Assembly: GCF_918797505.1 (NCBI RefSeq)
Contig: NC_092794.1
Coordinates: 77,661,345-77,725,344, forward strand
Length of the DNA stretch: 64,000 nt
From: Bemisia tabaci
Lineage: Eukaryota > Arthropoda > Insecta > Hemiptera > Aleyrodidae
Direction of reading: 5' to 3'
Made by a program: the position numbers and the translations under genes. Every line of letters begins with the position of its first letter. Position 1 is the stretch's first letter. Of this stretch, positions 43,024 to 53,700 are shown in pieces. The notes beneath the pieces were generated by a model, which made no database searches, was not told the origin of the DNA, and was given only the letters and a program-made list of their open reading frames with translations.

Positions 43024-45471
43024 TTGAAAGACGGCAGACATCAGTCCTCTGGACACGCCACTCGCTTCCAACTTTCCAGAATGGCAGAAGGCGGAGAAAA
43101 CTCCAATGCAAACGAAACCGAGGTGGATATTGCGACGCGCATATCCTCGCTCTCGCTGAAGGCTAAAAGGACGATGGTGTTGTCAGAATTGCGAGCCATC
43201 CACACCGATCTCACCCGAGAGATCCCAGCGGAAGAAATAGAAATCTTCCGGCCGTCCTTCAATCGTTTGAACGTGCTGAGAGAACGCTTCGAGGAGTTCC
43301 AGGATCAAATAATCCTGTTGAATACCTCTCTGCCACCCGAGTCTGAGATTGAGGTGGAAATTCTGCAGGCCGAATTTGACCGCCTCTTTAATGAAGCCCA
43401 GCGCTCATTCCTGCGGAAGACGCTGCCCGCCCTGGCAGGCGTTTCCACGCTCAACGATACTTCTCTCTCCGTGTCCTCCATCCGCCTGCCAAAGTTAGAG
43501 CTCCCAAAATTCAGCGGAGATTTGGGCGCATGGCGAACCTGGTATAACCTTTACAAGGCATCGGTTCACACCAGCCCCTCACTCCTGGCAGTCCAGAAAT
43601 TTCAATATTTGCTCGGCAGCCTAAAAGGTGACCCTCTCGCACTCATCACCGGGCTAGACATCACAGATGCCAATTACGACGTCGCTTGGACGTTGCTCTG
43701 TGAACGCTACCATTCTGAGCGTCGCCACGTGTTCCATCACTATAATGGCCTCCTAGACCTTCCTGATGCCCAACGCTTCGAGCAAATACCTGCGCTGATC
43801 ACCAAGATCAGGGAACATTCCCAAGCGCTCCAAGCCCTCGGTCACCCTCCAGACTCTTACAGTGGTCTGCTGAGCGCCCTAATAGTGCGAAAATTGTCCA
43901 CTCGCCTGAAGCAAAGGCTAGAGGACTACCGAGGAGCTGATCCCTCTTACCCCAAGCTCGACGAACTTCTTAGCTTCCTGGAGAAGGAACGTCGCAGCAC
44001 CGAAGATAGCCCTCCCAATCGCAGAGAGGCTAAGGCTCTAGTTTCATGCCATGAGACTAATGCCCATCCCGCACCCCGCAAAAATAGAGCCAAAGGCTCC
44101 AGAGCCAAGTCTCGCTCACCCAACGGCACCAAAGTTTTGGTATCATGCGATGGGTCGTCTGATAGCTCTGACTCCTCCTCTGAGCACGAGCAAGAGGACA
44201 GAGACGATCACAGCAAGCCTCAGACCGACCGCGCACGCCAACCGCAATGCCCTTGTTGCCCAGAAAGACACCGACTCTTTGACTGTTCCGCCTTTCGCGC
44301 CAAACCCATTTCTCAGCGTCGAGAATTCATAAAGGGTGCAAGTAGGTGTTTTAACTGTCTGAACACTCATTTTGTCGAGTCGTGTGTCTCACCTCGCCGT
44401 TGCATGCTTTGTTCCAAAAAGCACCACACTCTTCTCCACGAAGAGTCTCCGGCAAACAACTCTGACGACCCGGATGCTACTTCTGACAGCCCGGCGTCCT
44501 CAGGTTCCTCCCAGGAGAAGGTCCTGCTGAGCACCAGCAAAACTTCTTCTACCATTCTCTTGGCCACCGCCAGACTGCGCATAAAAACTCGCAAAGGATC
44601 GGTTTTGGTCCGCGGGATTTTGGATTCAGCCTCACAAGGCACTCTGATCACCCGCGAGTGCGCTGACAAGCTCGGTTTGAATGTCCAGTCTCCTATGAAC
44701 GCAATGAGTGGCTTAGCCGAGAATCGTGTCGAAACCTTTGGCCGTTTCCACGTCACGCTGGCATCTGTGCGCCACAAGCCTGTGGCCAAGAACCACCCAG
44801 TCACTGTGGTCCAGACGATCACAAACTCCACTCCTTCCACGGCCATCGCCGCCTCGGTCAAGGATCTAGTTAAGGAATGGAACCTTGCCGACCCTACCTT
44901 CGATCAGCCAGGCCCTATAGACGTGCTGATCGGCGCAGAATTATTCTCTGCCCTCATCGTCGGTCCACCGCACCCGCTAGGACCCTCGCTTCCCACGGTG
45001 TTTGTAACACCCCTCGGAGCTGTCCTGATGGGCCCAGCCCCGACATGCGAAAGAACTCAAACCTCACTGATTACATGTTTGTTTAACGCAACACCTCCCC
45101 GGGCTCCGGTGATCCAGCCTGGATCCCACAAGTCCTTCGATTGGAGAAAAACAGAATCCTCTAAATTCTCGCTACTCCCGAAGAAGCCCACAGAGTGCGT
45201 CTCTTGGAGAGCTACCAGAAAGCTTAACTCTGTCCACACTTCAGACAAGCTCTCTGACGATAATTCTCTCCGAGAGAATGCAAAAAAACCCGCGAAGCCA
45301 CGCTTCACCCCACCCGCCAGACGCCGCCCATTGAAAGGGCCCCTCCCGAAAGATGCTTGTCCCCAACTAGCATCTCCCAACTTTGACTCATGGTGCCAGG
45401 AACGATCTAATCTCCATACCGCAGGCGAGACAACCGCAGTCCGGCCTAAAAATACTCGTCAGCATGAGTAA
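43024..45471 (+). CDS. BEL/Pao Gag-protease polyprotein (815 codons)
   Basis: Structural polyprotein of a BEL/Pao element. ATG 43081 (MAEGGENSN) is the likelier start; the ORF is open from 43024. From N to C terminus: a helical region; a DUF1759-type capsid region starting around the LPKLELPKFSGD and AWRTWY motifs (near residues 160-170); an Arg/Ser-rich linker; Cys-rich zinc-binding repeats (CPCC...HRLFDC, CFNC...HFVESC, CMLC...HHTLLH, about 409-470); and a DUF1758-type aspartic protease with ILDSASQGTLI near 532, followed by DVLIGAELF. After about residue 690 the homology to Pol fades and the frame stops. The intact 815-codon frame beside missing pol genes is unusual. The protein could still form particles that use another element's enzymes; that is inference. 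Confidence 0.85.
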   Translation: MKDGRHQSSGHATRFQLSRMAEGGENSNANETEVDIATRISSLSLKAKRTMVLSELRAIHTDLTREIPAEEIEIFRPSFNRLNVLRERFEEFQDQIILLNTSLPPESEIEVEILQAEFDRLFNEAQRSFLRKTLPALAGVSTLNDTSLSVSSIRLPKLELPKFSGDLGAWRTWYNLYKASVHTSPSLLAVQKFQYLLGSLKGDPLALITGLDITDANYDVAWTLLCERYHSERRHVFHHYNGLLDLPDAQRFEQIPALITKIREHSQALQALGHPPDSYSGLLSALIVRKLSTRLKQRLEDYRGADPSYPKLDELLSFLEKERRSTEDSPPNRREAKALVSCHETNAHPAPRKNRAKGSRAKSRSPNGTKVLVSCDGSSDSSDSSSEHEQEDRDDHSKPQTDRARQPQCPCCPERHRLFDCSAFRAKPISQRREFIKGASRCFNCLNTHFVESCVSPRRCMLCSKKHHTLLHEESPANNSDDPDATSDSPASSGSSQEKVLLSTSKTSSTILLATARLRIKTRKGSVLVRGILDSASQGTLITRECADKLGLNVQSPMNAMSGLAENRVETFGRFHVTLASVRHKPVAKNHPVTVVQTITNSTPSTAIAASVKDLVKEWNLADPTFDQPGPIDVLIGAELFSALIVGPPHPLGPSLPTVFVTPLGAVLMGPAPTCERTQTSLITCLFNATPPRAPVIQPGSHKSFDWRKTESSKFSLLPKKPTECVSWRATRKLNSVHTSDKLSDDNSLRENAKKPAKPRFTPPARRRPLKGPLPKDACPQLASPNFDSWCQERSNLHTAGETTAVRPKNTRQHE

Positions 45472-45682
45472 CAAAAACTCTTCATGTGAGCAAGGACTGA
45501 CACAAGGATCTACTAAAGACACAAAAACGTCACAGCAATCATGTCTTAAACCGCCAGTTGCTTCTAAATCAAAGGAAACAGTACCTGATGAACGCTTAGA
45601 AACTGACCGGGACAAACCCCAAAAACTGGGACCCTCTAAAACTAAATTTTGGAAGCGATTTCTCAGCCTTCTTAAATCTTAG
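45463..45682 (+). pseudogene. Small ORF after BEL gag-protease
   Basis: An open frame (continuous from 45383, with an ATG at 45463) encodes a Lys/Ser-rich peptide ending KFWKRFLSLLKS just before the 3' untranslated stretch. It lies where the end of pol would be and may be its remnant after an internal deletion. No domain was recognised. Confidence 0.35.
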
Positions 45683-45792
45683 TCAATTTTTTCAATTTCT
45701 TTGTAAATATCATTGTTCTCAGCGAATTTTAATTTTTTCTTTATTTTTCCTTGTATGATGAGCCCTTAACGGGCCTCATGGGGGGCGGTACA

Positions 45793-46749
45793 TGTTCACG
45801 CCGTGAACATGGCTCGGCCAGTACCGGCCTCGCCGTCGGCCGACTCCGCGCCGCGGTCGCTCCTTCCCCGCGACCCGCGCTCCCCCCTCCTCGCCGCCGC
45901 GCTCATCTCCTCGCGGCCGCGACCCCCCGCAACCCGCGCGCCCTACCTCGCGGCGTCGCGACGCCGCTGTCCGCTAGATCGCGTTGACGTACCCAGCTTT
46001 AGACGTTCCGCCGCTCTCTCCCGTCGTCTGATTTTGACGGCATCCCAGCGGCGCGGCCCATGCAAAGTGTGATCCACCATTCACTCCTCAACCAAGCTTG
46101 AGCACCTTGGTAAGTGAATTTTCACCACTTCTCTTTCAGGTCTCCAAGAAGAAGCATCCAGTCCAGCGCCCAACGCTGTCGACTTCCCAGTCCAGCTTCT
46201 AACGCTGTCGACTTCTCAGTCCGGCTTCTAACGCCGTCGACTTCCCAGTCCAGCTTCTAACGCTGTCGACTTCTCAGTCCGGCTTCTAACGCCGTCGACT
46301 TCCCAGTCCAGCTTCCAACGCTGTCGACTTCTCAGTCCGGCTCCTAACGCCGTCGACTTCTCAGTCCAGCTTCCTACGCTGTCGACTTCTCAGTCCAGCT
46401 CCCAACGCTGTTGACTTCTCAGTCCAGCTCCTCAACGCTGTTGACTCCACAGTGGCTCCCGTGCCTGGCCGCTTACAGCGCTGCACGGAGCAACCCGCAA
46501 TCGCCTCATCGCGATATCCGTCCGAGCGATTCGCTTAGGCAAGCCCTGGGGGTATCCCTTGGGGGTCTTCACCGCGCTTCAAGCGCACAAACTGAAGACG
46601 CCGCGCCCACTGTCGCGGATTGCCTGCCTATCAGGCGCCCACCGCCTGATCCAGTCCACTCAAGCGCTCGGATGAGCTTCCATCGCCGGCCTTACAACCC
46701 GGTGCTGCTCTCCGTCCTGCGCGCTTGAAATTACGTGCCTGCGCGCACA
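45793..46749 (+). repeat. BEL/Pao 3' LTR, 957 bp
   Basis: 60 bp longer than the 5' LTR, accounted for by two extra 30-bp units in the minisatellite. Outside that array the LTRs are nearly identical, with a few substitutions such as TGTTCACG against TGTTTACG at the start. Confidence 0.95.
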
Positions 46750-47374
46750 ACTATTGTTAAGGTTTATCTACAGCTGCGTGAAGTAAGAAATTTCTCCGCG
46801 CAGGGGGCGCCAACGCTGTGTTTTAGAGTCCGTACAGCTCCACGTGAGTCCTTGAGCTTTTATAAAAGTTGAAGGAATTTCTGTTTAAATCGAAGATAAA
46901 TAAGTTCTAGCTATAACATTCTTCTTCCTATTGACCCTAAAAACAACGTGAAAAGTCATTTCTGAAGCTCTGCAATTTGATCCCAGAAAAAAGTAGGGTT
47001 AAGCATGATGACCTTGATGCAACCAATCGCGCTTGATCGCTCTCAGCAGTTGGCAGATATCTCTCTCCCACCGTGAGCTGTCTCTCTCGCACTTACAGAT
47101 ATCCCGTAAGAGAAACTGGGATCAATTTACAGCTTTTATTATTAGACTTTCAAAGCTCGCGTTTGTTTCTAAGGATTCCAGACGTATGCTGCTAGGACTT
47201 ATGAGTCTTAGAATTTAAGATACCTATTGTGATATTTAAATAATCACTGATTTCGGAGTCGGATTTTAGCAGCGCGACGTGGTGGATTTTTTCGGAACTA
47301 CAGCTGAAGATTAACCTTAAACCGCCTCACACCTTTATCACAGGAGGGTGTAAGATGTGCATAACCTCAATCTT

Positions 47375-47636
47375 TTTTTTATTGAGAGTTTAGTGGCTTC
47401 TATTCCTTTAGGAATCTACAGCCATCTATAGGCACTATTTATTGTCCGAAGACATCAGGGAGTTTGGTAGACATCCATGCTCGGGCTTACAAATTTTCAC
47501 GGATTAAGGCCGAGCGAATTCTGCTTACAGATCCACTCGTCAGTTCCATGAAAATTTGTCGCCACCACCGGGATTCGAACCCGGGACCTATTGACCTAGA
47601 GTCAGACGCGCTAACCACTAGGCCAACCTGGCCGGC
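47375..47636 (-). mobile_element. tRNA-derived SINE, 262 bp, with 12-bp TSD
   Basis: Flanked by exact 12-bp repeats AACCTCAATCTT (47363-47374 and 47637-47648). The minus-strand head is tRNA-like (box A TTGGCCTAGTGGTTAGCGCG, box B GGTTCGAATCC, T-arm CCCGG TTCGAAT CCGGG type). A body of about 160 bp ends in a short A tail. The long TSD and tail indicate LINE-mediated retroposition. The head and body differ from the SINE at 30538. Confidence 0.9.
47563..47634 (-). pseudogene. tRNA-like head of the SINE
   Basis: A near-complete cloverleaf can be drawn: D-arm, an anticodon loop CTCTAGG giving a nominal CTA anticodon, and a perfect T-arm. The acceptor pairing is poor. Treated as a SINE promoter, not a suppressor tRNA. 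Confidence 0.6.
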
Positions 47637-48077
47637 AACCTCAATCTTGCTTGCTGATAACAGCCATCTTGTTTGTTTATTTACGCCCCTAAGAGCATCT
47701 TGTCAGCCTATTCGCTCGCAACCAATGAAAAACCGGAACAGAAATGGCCATACTCTGTCTATAAAGGTACTCTAGGTACCTCGAATGTGAACAAGAATAA
47801 TGGAAATATTATCTAATTGTGGTTTATCAAGAGTAAATTGTTATTACCATCGGTCCAAAATGAAAATAGATTAAGAAATTATTCACAAACCAATCCCATT
47901 TTCTTTCTAATTGATCAATTTGTTGATGTTGTTGTTTTTGTGTGACAGACATCGCAGGATTCCTGATCCTTATCCCTCAATATCGTTCGTTTGGGTGCAC
48001 TCGTTTCGGCCTCCATGGCCAGCCAAGGCTGGCTGCCAGTCAGCTGATAATCGAGTTGTCTTAACTCTGGGTATAAA

Positions 48078-48462
48078 TAGAGTACCTGTATAGCGAGAGT
48101 ATGGACAGATCGCTTCATGGAGGGCTTAGGGCCCAAAAGTGCAGCCACCCTTCTAACCAACTTCTAACGCACAAAATTTCACTGCCAGTCTGCAGATTCC
48201 AATTCTAACCATGATGGCAAAGAATGTACAGAAATGAGCGTTCTTCCGCGAAATTGAGTAAATTTATGCAAAAACTGAGTCAAACACGTGCTTAATAAAC
48301 GACGGTTCGTAACAATAGTATTAGTAAATCGTTCTGGATAATTGAAATTCATAGGTTGGCTGCATTTCTGGGCCCTAACTTTATTCGCAGAAGCATCGGT
48401 GAAGGCCTGATGGATTTTCGGAGTTTCACATCTGTCCATACTCTCGCTATACAGGTACTCTA
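48078..48462. mobile_element. M385 hAT MITE, intact copy B
   Basis: 385 bp with tips TAGAGTACCTGTATAGCGAG and inverse between exact TSDs GGTATAAA (48070-48077 and 48463-48470). It sits 9 bp inside the right tip of the M433 copy. Confidence 0.95.
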
Positions 48463-48662
48463 GGTATAAAGGGACTCTAATTATAATAGGACGCAGTCCC
48501 AACTTTCTTAATATAATCGTTTTAGGCATTTAAAACACATTTAAAAGAAGGAATGTGGAAAAATCAAGAGGATAAGTTCAAATCAAATTTCCGTTTGCCG
48601 CCATGGTCCAGGCTTCACTTTTTCCCCGTGCTTTTAGATACGAGTACGAGCACTCCGTCTTT

Positions 48663-48805
48663 CGGGCATCTTAGAATTTTTGATGACTTGATGACGTAGG
48701 TGGGTACAGCGACGTCCCCTTCACGCTACGTCGCTGTACCCACCTCCGTCATCAAAAAATTCCAAGATGCCCGAAATGCAAACACCTCCTTTTTTTTCTC
48801 TATGG
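48663..48805. mobile_element. Palindromic MITE, second copy, left-truncated
   Basis: Shares TTTCGGGCATCTT, GATGACGTAGGTGGGTACAG and the right tip CCTTTTTTTTCTCTATGG with 29383-29561. The left tip is missing where it abuts the truncated M601 copy. Confidence 0.75.
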
Positions 48806-48853
48806 TGGTAGAGTGTACTTTCAGTAACACATACCTTCAGTAACAATAACACA

Positions 48854-49690
48854 CTAGGGGGCTACGCGGCCCAACCCCCTGAAGGCGCTCCGCGCCATCA
48901 ATGGGCCGCTTCGCGGCCCTATTTTTACCCTCCTATCAGTGTTAGTTTTATTTTTCCACTAAAAAAATACGATATGAGGTATACTTTAATTTTAAACTTT
49001 ACTTTAAAATACTTTAAAATTAAAAGGACGCGTTTTGGAATGACTGCTTGATGAAATATTGCAATAAAACAATGAGCAGTGAAAGTCAGATAATAATTAA
49101 GTTCTCATGAGTCGGGGATCGAACCCACACTGTGATCAAAGCGGACGCATTCTACGTCTTAGACGACTCGGCCACTGCTCGTCATGAAGTCGTAGGTGCG
49201 AATCTTGTGTAGATAAGTGTAGAGCTGATGCGCAGGCTACCCAGCTACTGCGCAACCTCCTCGACCATTGCGCATCCTCCCGCGCATAGCGGTAGCAGTA
49301 CTGGAGCATTCTGTAAACTCACTCACTTTTATAACGTGATTTTAAAAAAACCTGGGTCCTTTTTCCAAAATCTGATTGCAGCGGGCTCATCTAGGGCCTA
49401 TTACCTGTCGATTTACGCAAAAATCATGGAAATCGGCCCGGTAGATCGCTCAAACGAACTATGACAAGCAGTATAAATTTACATTGTTTAAATGGGAGAA
49501 TTCGCAACTTTACCACGTAATTTAAAAAAACCTGGGCCATATTTTGAAAATCTGAAAAAAGTTGGCTTATCTAGAGGCAATTGCCCGTCGATAGCTGCAA
49601 AAATCATGAAAATCGGCCCGGTAGAACGCTGGAACTAAGCGTTACCAGTTTCGCAAAATTAGGAGGTCTCGGAGCTTATAGTATAGAAGA
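48854..49690 (-). mobile_element. Non-autonomous Helitron, copy 2
   Basis: Same family as 26020-26901. The CTAG end (plus-strand 48854-48857) is preceded by A, and the 5' TC end is near 49690 followed by T. It contains a tRNA-like segment at about 49108-49181 and a GC palindromic end. The two copies differ by indels, for example one arm of the terminal hairpin is missing here. Confidence 0.75.
49108..49181 (-). pseudogene. tRNA-like segment in Helitron copy 2
   Basis: Box B in minus orientation (GGGTTCGATCCCC) and box-A-like GTGGCCGAGTCGTCTAAGAC. Same position as in copy 1. Confidence 0.5.
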
Positions 49691-49833
49691 TAAGGCGGCT
49701 GAATTCTTGAAAAATAAGTATATTTTTGGCGTTTTTCGACCCCTTTCGACAAGGATGGATATGACGCCTACAAATTATGTAGAGTAAAAAATTCGATTTT
49801 TTGCAGTTATACGCGATCCTACGGATTTTAATG

Positions 49834-50093
49834 AAGTCCAACAACTGATAACAGCAGTGAGTTGCGAGGGTCCTACGCGAGATAGCAGCACTAGTACCTG
49901 CTCACGAATTTTTACATTGCCTCTTTCGGGAGTCCAGGGTCCTATAGAACTGGTCCCTGTCTAAAGTCCAACAACTGATAACAGCAGTGAGTTGCGAGGG
50001 TCCTACGCGAGACAGCAGCACTAGTACCTGCTCACGAATTTTTACATTGGCTCTTACGGGAGTCCAGGGTCCTATAGAACTGGTCCCTAGTAC
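49834..50093 (+). repeat. Tandem duplication, 130-bp unit, two copies
   Basis: The units at 49834-49963 and 49964-50093 differ at only a few sites. Landmarks are AAGTCCAACAACTGATAACA and GTCCTATAGAACTGGTCCCT. No function was recognised. Confidence 0.9.
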
Positions 50094-50104
50094 CTTGCTC
50101 TACC

Positions 50105-50416
50105 TAGAGTCCCTTTATACTGAGAGTCAAGACAATTCGGCTCATGGATGTCACAAACGGGAATAAAGATTACAGAAATTGAACGTTTTTCGTAATCTTT
50201 GATCGGCCCATTCTCAAATGCCTTTCTCCGTTCCTCCTCTCATTCCGTTTGTTCCTTGCCGAACCCATAATTCCCTGGTCCATTCCAGATTATAATCTTT
50301 GCAATTGGTGAAAATGTAATCTTTATTCCCGTTTGTGACACTGTGGAGGCCTAAAATACGGGAACCAATCAGAAATGGATTCAAATTGTCTTCACTCTCA
50401 GTATAAAGGGACTCTA
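50105..50416. mobile_element. M312 hAT MITE, intact copy
   Basis: 312 bp with tips TAGAGTCCCTTTATACTGAG and inverse between exact TSDs GCTCTACC (50097-50104 and 50417-50424). Non-coding; reference copy for the broken M312 insertions. Confidence 0.95.
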
Positions 50417-50759
50417 GCTCTACCTACGTCTGTCTGACGTCTGTTCGGTTGTTTCCAAAGACATGAAGACGGAGCACTAAAAGCAAAAAATGAAGCTTCT
50501 AGAGCTTCTTTTCAATCACCTCTACTATTGGCTAGAGGATTGGCGGCGAAATCGGGACAAGTTTGAATTCAAATAGAGGGCGGGAACTAATAAATAAAAT
50601 TGCGGAAACAAAGTATTTTAGGTTGATTTTTGCCCAAATTCAGGTACACACTCATATTTTTTTAACTTTAGGTTAGTTTCAGTCCGTCGTCGACCGATTA
50701 ATTTCATTTGGGAGTAACGTTGATCTAGAACTGTAACGGCCTGTTTGAACCTGCAGAAC

Positions 50760-53700
50760 TATGGAACGCCGTTAGTGTCAAAACCCTTTTCTTGCGCGCG
50801 CGGAATTTTTTCTGGCGCGCGGAAAGAAAAAACCCGTTTTCGATGAAAATCTCTGAATTTCCGGATTCCGCGCCGGTTTTCGATATATTTGCGCCGTTTG
50901 TGTCAAAACTATTTTTTCCGGCGCGGCGCTCCAAATCTGTTCCGCGCGCGGAATTTTCGATATATCGATTCCTGCTCGCCGTTTGTGTCAAAACTATTTT
51001 TTCCGGCGCGGCGCTCCAAATCTGTTCCGCGCGCAGAATTCTCGATATATCGATTCCTGCTCGCCGACTGTTTTTTCCGGCGCTGCACCAGAAAATAATT
51101 CCGCGCGCCACTTTTTCGATATATCGATTTTTCTGCGCGCGGAGAATATTATCTCTCTTTTGAACGATTTCCATTATCGATCCTCTGCGTGCCCTGCCGT
51201 ATGTCTATGTGGGTCGCGGTCCTGTAAACAAACGCAGATTGATAACACAAATGATCCAAACAACTCGAAATCTCTTAATTTTAATTAATTTAAATCCATT
51301 TTCGACTTCAACCAAGCATTCGTCAATAATATTCATCGTATTTTACAACCTGGAGCCACGGCCTATCGGCTCATTTTAAGGTGCATTCTGAAAATCAGTT
51401 TTACAAGTCCAATGTCCAAACCCAGACTTTCTTCTTTTACTTTTTTTTAACCATTCTCTTTTCACTTTCGCCTCAAATCAAATGTTTTGCAGTTTTTTTA
51501 TCTTAAGTAAGTGGTCCTGAATTCATTCAAGAGTTAGAAGTTCACGATTTATTTAGTATTATAGCCTTTTGACCTCTTAAGCTTTATCGATATGATCTCA
51601 TGTAGTTCGAGGTTTCTTTGGCCCAAACCAAGTGATTACTTACACATCTGATGTGAGTCTTATGGCTCTTCAAATTCGCAGTGTAGAATTAAATCAGAGA
51701 CTACAGTTACTTAATCCAGTTCTGCTCTCTTGTTCAATGTTTGTCATAAGTGTTTGCTCGTGTCTGTTCTTTATAAATGACCACTGTAGTGCGTATACAC
51801 AGTTATGCTATCGGTACAGGTATTATTTCTTGTTTTCTACAGTCAGGACTTTCTCTTAAGCGCAATAATTTACCAAAGAAATTCACCTAGTTGCGTAAAT
51901 AATTTGGTGTATAGATATTCTGTTAATGTCTCCTTGCGGTGATGCAAAGTTTCTGAGATCTGTCATAAGTGGATTTTGCATTTAGACGGTCACTCTTGCC
52001 TGATAAAATTACTGCTCTAGCAGCTTCAAATTTATACTTTGATCTCTGATTCATCACTAAATGACACTCGTGCGGTGTCATTTATCTTTAATCAGTTCAA
52101 AGCTATTTCGACAATGAATCATCAAAGGTCCGATCGAAGAAGGAATTTTCTGGTGAGTGCTGCGGCTGAACCGACATCACAACTCAACTTTCAAAAGCAT
52201 CAACTTATAAAAATTTATGAGGAAGTGGTAATGGTAAGTGGAAATCATGGTAGTGCTCGCTTCTTTCTTAAGCAAATTGTGCGCTCAAAATTTCAAAATC
52301 TACTCACCTGCATGTATATTTGAAGAGGAATACGACATGATATGTAGCAGGCTACACTTCATCTATTAATAATACGTAAATTTGTCTTCAGAGCATTCTT
52401 AGGAAACTTCCACAATTTTTAGTTTTGTTCCTGAGAGAAAATTTTGAGATGACTCTGCTGGTATTCCCAGTGTCTTTTCAGAAATTTTGTACTTCGTAGG
52501 TATCATCAAATACTTAAGTATCAACAGATATTGTACAAGATAGAAAATTTATTTGAGGATTCCTGCTAGTATGTTGTGTTTCCTGCAGCAACAAGGCTCA
52601 TCACATTTCATGGAATGAAGTAATCAAAAACTACTTACTTACCTACAGCTTGGTCAGTTTCATGTCTTTCTAGAGTGAAGAAAATATTTTTTTTCTCTCT
52701 ATTTAAGAATTCAGGGTGAATCAAACCTGTCGAACAAAAATTTTAATAAAATGCCTTTGTTCAAAAACACCTAAGAATCATTTCAATTGTAAAGATGCCG
52801 ACGATTCTGGTTAAAAGTCCGAAAGTCGGCTGATTTACTGAATTTCTCAGGTACAGACGGATGGAAGGATTTTGAAAAGACATAGAATTACATCCTCCCA
52901 TAAGAATAAGTCAGGAACATGGTTAAGGTTATCTGGGGATGACATTTGTAACATTTCGTTGCATGATTTTATAATCGAAGAGAAACAGAAAGTCTGAAAC
53001 TTTGTAAATCTACGTACATGGTTTTCTAGTTAGGCTATGACATCGATATGCTCGTTTTGTTATCAATTAATCTCCACAAAGGTAAGCATACCTACAAACA
53101 CTGTTCCACAAGAGATACGAATGTAACTTGTGATACCTAAGTGACTTTACAAATCTTACCTGTTAAACTACCAGCTACCTGATTATTGAAACTATGTCAG
53201 CCCGATATGAAAAGACATAGCCCTATCTTCTCCATGTAATATATCGGAATTTGTTGTCTTGTCGGGTTGCTCTAAGCCTTCAATAATCGGCCTGCTGATG
53301 AGTTGCAAAATATTTCCACTTCCAGACGAATGATCATGTCTTGGTTGATGCTTTCGATAGTAGAGTTGTGATGTCGGTTCAGCCGCAGCACTCACCAGAA
53401 AATTCCTTCTTCGATCGGACCTTTGATGATTCATTGTCGAAATAGCTTTGAACTGATTAAAGATAAATGACACCGCACGAGTGTCATTTAGTGATGAATC
53501 AGAGATCAAAGTATAAATTTGAAGCTGCTAGAGCAGTAATTTTATCAGGCAAGAGTGACCGTCTAAATGCAAAATCCACTTATGACAGATCTCAGAAACT
53601 TTGCATCACCGCAAGGAGACATTAACAGAATATCTATACACCAAATTATTTACGCAACTAGGTGAATTTCTTTGGTAAATTATTGCGCTTAAGAGAAAGT

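Larger units (their letters stand above)
42083..46749 (+). mobile_element. BEL/Pao LTR retrotransposon, gag-protease only
   Basis: 4667 bp with 5-bp TSDs ACTAT (42078-42082 and 46750-46754). The LTRs, at 42083-42979 and 45793-46749, start TGTT and end GCACA. A primer-binding-site candidate (TGGTCCTCCGAGCCGG, from 42984) begins 4 bp after the 5' LTR, and a purine-rich tract (ATGGGGGGCGG) precedes the 3' LTR. The internal 2.8 kb encodes Gag plus protease only; RT, RNase H and integrase are missing. It is far more GC-rich than its surroundings. Confidence 0.95.
41835..47774. mobile_element. hAT-type MITE TAGAGTACCTTTATAGACAG, hosting BEL and SINE
   Basis: Tips TAGAGTACCTTTATAGACAG and inverse between exact TSDs GGTACCTC (41827-41834 and 47775-47782). 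The empty site (GGTACCTCGAATGTG) is in the M433 copy near 38096. About 1 kb remains after removing the retrotransposon and the SINE. Confidence 0.9.
41514..48479. mobile_element. M433 hAT MITE copy B, multiply interrupted
   Basis: Tips TAGAGTCCCTTTATACCCAG and inverse between exact TSDs ATTATAAT (41506-41513 and 48480-48487). It carries three direct insertions: the CAGAGTT MITE (41579-41749), the 41835-47774 element, and M385 copy B (48078-48462). Confidence 0.85.
41127..48662. mobile_element. M601 hAT MITE copy B, 7.5 kb because of nesting
   Basis: Left part 41127-41513: tip CAAAGACATAA, with a 30-bp extra segment before AATAAAGACGGAGCGCT. Right part 48480-48662, truncated at ACTCCGTCTTT by the palindromic MITE at 48663. 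The interruption is the M433 copy 41514-48479 with its own nested insertions. Confidence 0.8.
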
